Shown here: positions 26,066-30,131 of the stretch, piece after piece
How the letters are laid out: every line of letters begins with the position of its first letter
How positions within the stretch are numbered: the stretch's first letter is position 1
From: Thiothrix sp.
GTDB taxonomy: Bacteria; Pseudomonadota; Gammaproteobacteria; Thiotrichales; Thiotrichaceae
Length of the DNA: 30,131 bases
Assembly (NCBI GenBank): GCA_011375245.1
Contig: DRMA01000116.1
Location: 1 to 30,131 of the forward strand
Reading direction: 5' to 3'
Made by a program: the position numbers and the translations under genes
Notes under the pieces: model-generated
Database searches by the model: none
What the model was told of the DNA's origin: nothing
What the model saw: the letters and a program-made list of their open reading frames with translations, nothing else

Positions 26066-26167
26066 TATTTTAGTTATTAATATTATAAGAATAACTAATT
26101 TAAAACGATGAAAAAACAATAATACACCTCATGTGCCTATTCATTTACCTCCTTACCAAAGCTGCTT

Positions 26168-29100
26168 ATGCCCACTCACTTTAACGCCTTTATCACGCCG
26201 CTAAAAAAAGGTACAAACCTCATTGAAGCCAGTGCAGGAACAGGTAAAACCTATTCCATTGCCATGCTAATTCTACGTTTTGTCGTTGAAAATCAGTTTG
26301 AGCTAGAAAAATTATTAGTAGTAACCTTCACCAAAGCCGCAACTCAAGAATTACGTGATCGTATTCGCGCACGTCTCGCAGAGGCAAAACAGCTTTTTGC
26401 TGAGTATAATCAACACAAGCACCCCGTAACATCCAGCGATAGCAACCTGCTTGCATGGGCTAAAGGCATTGAAGACAAAGTAGCTGCTGTCAAAAGCCTA
26501 GAACTCGCATTGGCTGATATTGATCATGCCAATATTTTCACTATCCATAGTTTTTGCCAAGGCGTGCTGCGTCATCATGCCTTAGAAGGTGGACAGCTAT
26601 TTGATTCTGCATTAGCGGATAATGTCGATGAACTACAACAACAAATAGCCGAAGATTATTGGCGACAACACGTTTACCAACGTTCCTTTCGTGAAGTTGG
26701 CTTGCTTCGTGCAAGTTTTATGACCCCCGCTGCCTTACTTGCCAGTGTTAAAAAACTTCCCATGAATAGCATGGTTTATCCGCAAGGTTTAGTGTTAGAT
26801 GATTGTTTAACAAAACTCATCGCTAATCTACCCTTATTGAGTACCCTTAATAATGAGCTGTTTGTACCACTAACCACCAGTATTAATAATGACCCCAGTA
26901 AATTCAAAAAGGACTTTTTAACTAATGTAGAAACACATAGCCAAGAACTCAGCGCATGGCTAAACGATGCAAGAACGAACTTCTCCATGGCTGCTTTACA
27001 AACTTTTTCCTACACAGGCATTACTGAAAAGGGCTTAAATGGCAATAAATTTAAAAAAACCAAAGCCCTCAGCAGTGAAGAACGCAAAGAGGAATTTCTA
27101 AGCGAACAAGGTATCAATACCCAAGCCATTGATGCCTTGCAAAAAAGCATTGAAACAATCCAACTAGCCTTCCGCTTAGGCTTACATCATTTTCTAAAAA
27201 CAGAAATGGAAAAACGCCAACAGCGTGAAAACATTATGTCGTTTGATGATCTCATCTTACGTTTATCCCATGCCTTACAAGGTGAAAAAGGGACTGAATT
27301 GCGTGAAGTGCTACAACAACAATATCGAGCAGCACTTATTGATGAGTTTCAAGATACTGACCAAGAACAATGGCATATTTTTTCCACCTTATTTTCCAGT
27401 CCACACCATTATTTGTATTTAATTGGTGATCCCAAACAAGCAATTTATAAATTTCGGGGGGCTGATATTTACTCTTATCTAGGCGCGCAACAACGAGCTG
27501 ACCGCGATTATAGCCTTGACACCAACTGGCGTTCGCATCGTCACGTCATTGCCGCCTGTAATCACTTATTTGATGTTGATGATCCGTTTAAAATTCATGC
27601 TATTCGTTATCAAGCCGTTAATGCTGGCAAACAGGGTGATTATTTACTCCAACCCAAACAAGCCTTACAAAAGCTCGTCTTATGGCAGTTAGACGAAAAC
27701 CCTGACACAAAAACGGGCTACTGGACAAGTGGCAAAGCCAAGACGGTCATCTGTCAACATACAGTACAAGAAATAACCAAATTACTCACTGCAAACCCTG
27801 AGATCAGCATTAATACCGAGAGCAATACTAATACCAAAAGCAATACCACACTCAACCCACGTGATATCGCCATTCTCGTACGTGGCAACCAAGATGCATT
27901 AATGTACCAACAAGCCTTACAAACACAGGGCATTCCCGCAGTCCTTAATGCACGTACTTCTGTCTTTTCAACGCATGAAGCGGTACAACTTTTTCATTTA
28001 CTAGATGCCATTGCCGAGCCAAGTAATCGACAAAAATTACGGTATGTGATGACCTTTGCATGGTTTGGTATGGATGGCAAAGCATGGTACCAACAAACCC
28101 AAGACGAACGTTTGCTTAATGAATGGCTGATGCGCTTTTTGCAATATCGTAGCCAATGGCAACAAGAAGGCGTAATGGCAATGATGCGCCAACTGATGCA
28201 TGATTATTCTGTCCATCAACATATTGCTCACTTCACTGATTTCGAGCGACAAGTTACCAACCTTTATCATTTGATTGAGCTATTACAAGATGTCGCATTA
28301 AAAGAACGGCTTGGCTTATTAAAAAGTCTCTACTGGCTACAAACCGCCATCCAAGAATCCACCGACAAAATAGGCGATGGCTCAGAATTACGCCTAGAAA
28401 GTGACGAAGATGCGGTGAAAATCGTGACTATACACAGCTCCAAAGGACTAGAATATCCCATTGTATTCTGCCCTGACTTATGGAATGAAGGTAAAAAAAC
28501 CAAAGAATCCATTGTTGTTTGCCATGAAGATGGCGCACTCATCGCTGACATTGGCAGTAACAAAATGGAGCAGCGTCATCAACAAGCCTTACTCGAATCA
28601 CAAGCCGAAGATTTACGTTTACTCTATGTTGCCATTACACGCGCCCAATACCGCTGTTATATTGTTTGGGCAAATGTACGCTCCAGCAAAGCCAAAAACC
28701 AATCCGCATTAGCGCATTTGCTCCGCCAGCAAACAGGCAACGATTGGGATGAACGCCTACGCAATTTAGCCAATAAAAAAGACGGCAAACTATTTAGCTA
28801 TCAACGCTTAAGCAGTGAATTAGAGCCACTGCCACCCTACCAAGCACAAGAAAACAATGCTTCTCTTGTCGCTCGCTCCTTCAAGGGCGAATTTAAACTC
28901 GATTGGCAAATGAGTAGCTATAGCGGCTTAGCCTATTTAAGCACACACGATATTCCTGAAGACCTAAGCAACGATAAAGTACAAGAAACATATCTAGAAA
29001 TTAAAGACCCACAAAATGACACAAGCGTCACAGATACCGAAGAAAACACACTCCCCATGCTCCCCAAAGGCGCACATACAGGCAATGTTGTGCATGATTT

Positions 29101-29773
29101 ATTAGAGCATAACTCTTTCTCCGTCTTAGCATTACAGAGTGCGCATAAAGATGAGACTGCGTATGAACACTACCTTGCCACACAAGAAAAAGCCTGTTTA
29201 CGTTATGGCTTAGAGCCAACGGAAAATGCTGATTTACTCAATACACTCTTACAACAAACCGTCACCACTGCCTTATCCCCTGATGATCATAATTTTACCC
29301 TTGCCAATCTTAAGGACGATCAATGCTTAAAAGAAATGCCGTTTTACTTTGCTGTTGACCAGCTCAACACACTGAATATTAATCAAGCGTTGCAAGGCAA
29401 AGAAGCCTTTCAGCCTTTAACCTATAAAACCATTAAAGGTCAGTTGACGGGCTTTATTGATTTAATTTGTGAATATCAAGAGCGTTATTACGTGATGGAT
29501 TACAAAACCAATTACTTGCCTGAGTACAGCCAACAAAATATGCTACATTCCATGACTGAGCATAATTATGGATTACAATATTGGCTGTATAGCGTTGTAT
29601 TACATCGTTATTTACAACAACGTTTAGCAGATTATAATTTTGAGCAGCATTTTGGTGGAGTACGCTATTTATTTGTGCGGGGTATGCAAACAAACGAACC
29701 CATGTCAGGCGTGTATTATTACCAACCTGATGAGGCAACGATTGAAGCCTTAGCCGCCGCCTTAGTGGGATAG
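26168..29773 (+). CDS. recB: Exodeoxyribonuclease V beta subunit RecB
   Basis: RecB (1201 aa; E. coli 1180) is the 3'-5' helicase and only nuclease of RecBCD. The UvrD-type helicase motifs are complete: Walker A ASAGTGKT (21-28), TFTKAAT, motif II DEFQD (392-396), motif III GDPKQAIYKFRG (D421), NWRS, motif V IHSSKGLEYP (H756) and motif VI YVAITRAQ (R825). The C-terminal nuclease domain has H976 in GNVVHDLLEH, D1098, the DYK motif (D1111, K1113) and QYWLYSVVLHRYL, so it should cut DNA. An in-frame duplication adds two copies of a six-residue Asn/Thr/Ser-rich unit at 549-560. recD follows 5 nt downstream. The start at 26168 gives the usual N-terminus close to Walker A. Confidence 0.98.
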   Translation: MPTHFNAFITPLKKGTNLIEASAGTGKTYSIAMLILRFVVENQFELEKLLVVTFTKAATQELRDRIRARLAEAKQLFAEYNQHKHPVTSSDSNLLAWAKGIEDKVAAVKSLELALADIDHANIFTIHSFCQGVLRHHALEGGQLFDSALADNVDELQQQIAEDYWRQHVYQRSFREVGLLRASFMTPAALLASVKKLPMNSMVYPQGLVLDDCLTKLIANLPLLSTLNNELFVPLTTSINNDPSKFKKDFLTNVETHSQELSAWLNDARTNFSMAALQTFSYTGITEKGLNGNKFKKTKALSSEERKEEFLSEQGINTQAIDALQKSIETIQLAFRLGLHHFLKTEMEKRQQRENIMSFDDLILRLSHALQGEKGTELREVLQQQYRAALIDEFQDTDQEQWHIFSTLFSSPHHYLYLIGDPKQAIYKFRGADIYSYLGAQQRADRDYSLDTNWRSHRHVIAACNHLFDVDDPFKIHAIRYQAVNAGKQGDYLLQPKQALQKLVLWQLDENPDTKTGYWTSGKAKTVICQHTVQEITKLLTANPEISINTESNTNTKSNTTLNPRDIAILVRGNQDALMYQQALQTQGIPAVLNARTSVFSTHEAVQLFHLLDAIAEPSNRQKLRYVMTFAWFGMDGKAWYQQTQDERLLNEWLMRFLQYRSQWQQEGVMAMMRQLMHDYSVHQHIAHFTDFERQVTNLYHLIELLQDVALKERLGLLKSLYWLQTAIQESTDKIGDGSELRLESDEDAVKIVTIHSSKGLEYPIVFCPDLWNEGKKTKESIVVCHEDGALIADIGSNKMEQRHQQALLESQAEDLRLLYVAITRAQYRCYIVWANVRSSKAKNQSALAHLLRQQTGNDWDERLRNLANKKDGKLFSYQRLSSELEPLPPYQAQENNASLVARSFKGEFKLDWQMSSYSGLAYLSTHDIPEDLSNDKVQETYLEIKDPQNDTSVTDTEENTLPMLPKGAHTGNVVHDLLEHNSFSVLALQSAHKDETAYEHYLATQEKACLRYGLEPTENADLLNTLLQQTVTTALSPDDHNFTLANLKDDQCLKEMPFYFAVDQLNTLNINQALQGKEAFQPLTYKTIKGQLTGFIDLICEYQERYYVMDYKTNYLPEYSQQNMLHSMTEHNYGLQYWLYSVVLHRYLQQRLADYNFEQHFGGVRYLFVRGMQTNEPMSGVYYYQPDEATIEALAAALVG
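27812..27847 (+). repeat. In-frame 18-bp tandem duplication inside recB
   Basis: Two adjacent 18-bp units match at 15 of 18 positions and encode NTESNT then NTKSNT (residues 549-560). This is a linker-like low-complexity stretch in RecB, between the helicase motifs, and should be tolerated. Confidence 0.75.
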
Positions 29774-29778
29774 TATTT

Positions 29779-30131
29779 ATGCATAAGAAAGACAACGCTA
29801 ATGAAAAAAATCTTACCAGCCTTGAACAAAACAGCTCTCGCTTAGGCAGCGCAGTCGCACATTTTTTAAGCCAGCGCAGTGGCTTAACTGGCGAACAACA
29901 AAACCGTTTTAATATACTACTCAAACACTTATCCGCAGCCTTAAGAAGCGGTCATACCTGCCTACTGATTACCGACGACGATGCCACTTTGTTACAACAA
30001 AGCAAACTCGTTTCACCCGATAACGATACGCCCTTAGTGGTTGATGCCTCGCGTTTATACTTTCAGCGTTATTGGCACTATGAATGCCATATTGCCCAGC
30101 ATATTCAACAAAAAATCAAAACACCTCAGCC
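29779..30131 (+). CDS. recD: Exodeoxyribonuclease V alpha subunit RecD, N-terminal part only
   Basis: The frame opens at an ATG 5 nt after the recB stop and is still open at the window end (117 codons). RecD is the fast 5'-3' helicase of RecBCD. The visible part is the N-terminal domain that contacts RecC: LSAALRSGHTCLLI and, more tellingly, PLVVDASRLYFQRYWHYE, which matches the conserved PLxxxxxRLYLxRxWxxE stretch of RecD. The Walker A and helicase motifs lie beyond the edge. Position after recB confirms the call. Confidence 0.93.
   Translation, partial: MHKKDNANEKNLTSLEQNSSRLGSAVAHFLSQRSGLTGEQQNRFNILLKHLSAALRSGHTCLLITDDDATLLQQSKLVSPDNDTPLVVDASRLYFQRYWHYECHIAQHIQQKIKTPQ

Larger units (their letters stand above)
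25329..26167. other. AT-rich 839-bp spacer between the thioredoxin-like gene and recB
   Basis: No conventional gene is present. It contains the 73-bp hairpin repeat at 25547-25619, a candidate 29-codon frame on the minus strand at 25976-26065, a 14-codon lysine-rich frame at 25460-25504 ending after an A9 run, and several AT-rich dyads: CTTATA-ATA-TATAAG (25381-25395), TTATAAT-(5)-ATTATAA (25750-25768) and CACATA-(7)-TATGTG (25946-25964). No good recB promoter or ribosome site was recognised. Confidence 0.6.

Noticed and set aside
26106..26150. 14-codon minus-strand frame after an AAGGAGG sequence near recB
   Set aside because: The ribosome site is too close to the ATG and the peptide is too short, with no regulatory context on that strand.
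29454..29924. 156-codon open frame antisense to the recB end and recD start
   Set aside because: It crosses two well-supported genes on the other strand and has low-complexity composition with no domain.
1..30131. tRNA or rRNA genes, CRISPR arrays, toxin-antitoxin pairs, prophage or integrase genes
   Set aside because: None was recognised on reading either strand; the genes present are core metabolism, cell shape, phosphate uptake and DNA repair.

Overview
The window reads as a stretch of AT-rich gammaproteobacterial chromosome that is mostly housekeeping. Three things point there: gatCAB divergent from mreBCD, a pst-phoU-phoBR cluster, and recC-recB-recD. Codon and base use look even throughout, and I see no prophage, plasmid, CRISPR or defence island. 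The genus cannot be fixed from sequence alone.

Left part (1-8140): a minus-strand run goes gatC, gatA, gatB, hslO (Hsp33), then a flavodoxin-fold NAD(P)H:quinone oxidoreductase cut by the window edge. A 782-bp AT-rich region separates it from the divergent mreB, mreC, mreD. That region holds a sigma70-like promoter with a dyad over its -10 element, and implies an mreB leader of roughly 270 nt.

Centre (8220-21220): sbcD and sbcC (Mre11/Rad50-type nuclease) are on the plus strand. SbcC is unusually long (1226 aa) and very glutamine-rich. Facing it is a complete phosphate unit on the minus strand, in the order pstS, pstC, pstA, pstB, phoU, phoB, phoR. It is preceded by four PhoB half-sites, so the system is expected to control itself: PstSCAB imports phosphate, PhoU relays the transport state to PhoR, and PhoR~PhoB activates pstS. 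Upstream of it lies a small exported YfiM/DUF2279-like protein.

Right part (21232-30131): recC, recB and the start of recD are on the plus strand. Between recC and recB, where many gammaproteobacteria carry ptrA, sit an opposite-strand exported thioredoxin-like gene and an 839-bp AT-rich spacer. Two small non-coding repeats flank recC: a 131-bp element with 28-bp imperfect terminal inverted repeats (MITE-like) before it, and a 73-bp near-perfect hairpin repeat in the recC/recB spacer. The spacer also has a possible 29-codon membrane microprotein.

I found no convincing new multi-gene system. The best leads are the two repeats, the Gln-rich SbcC, the remodelled recC-recB interval and the microprotein candidate.
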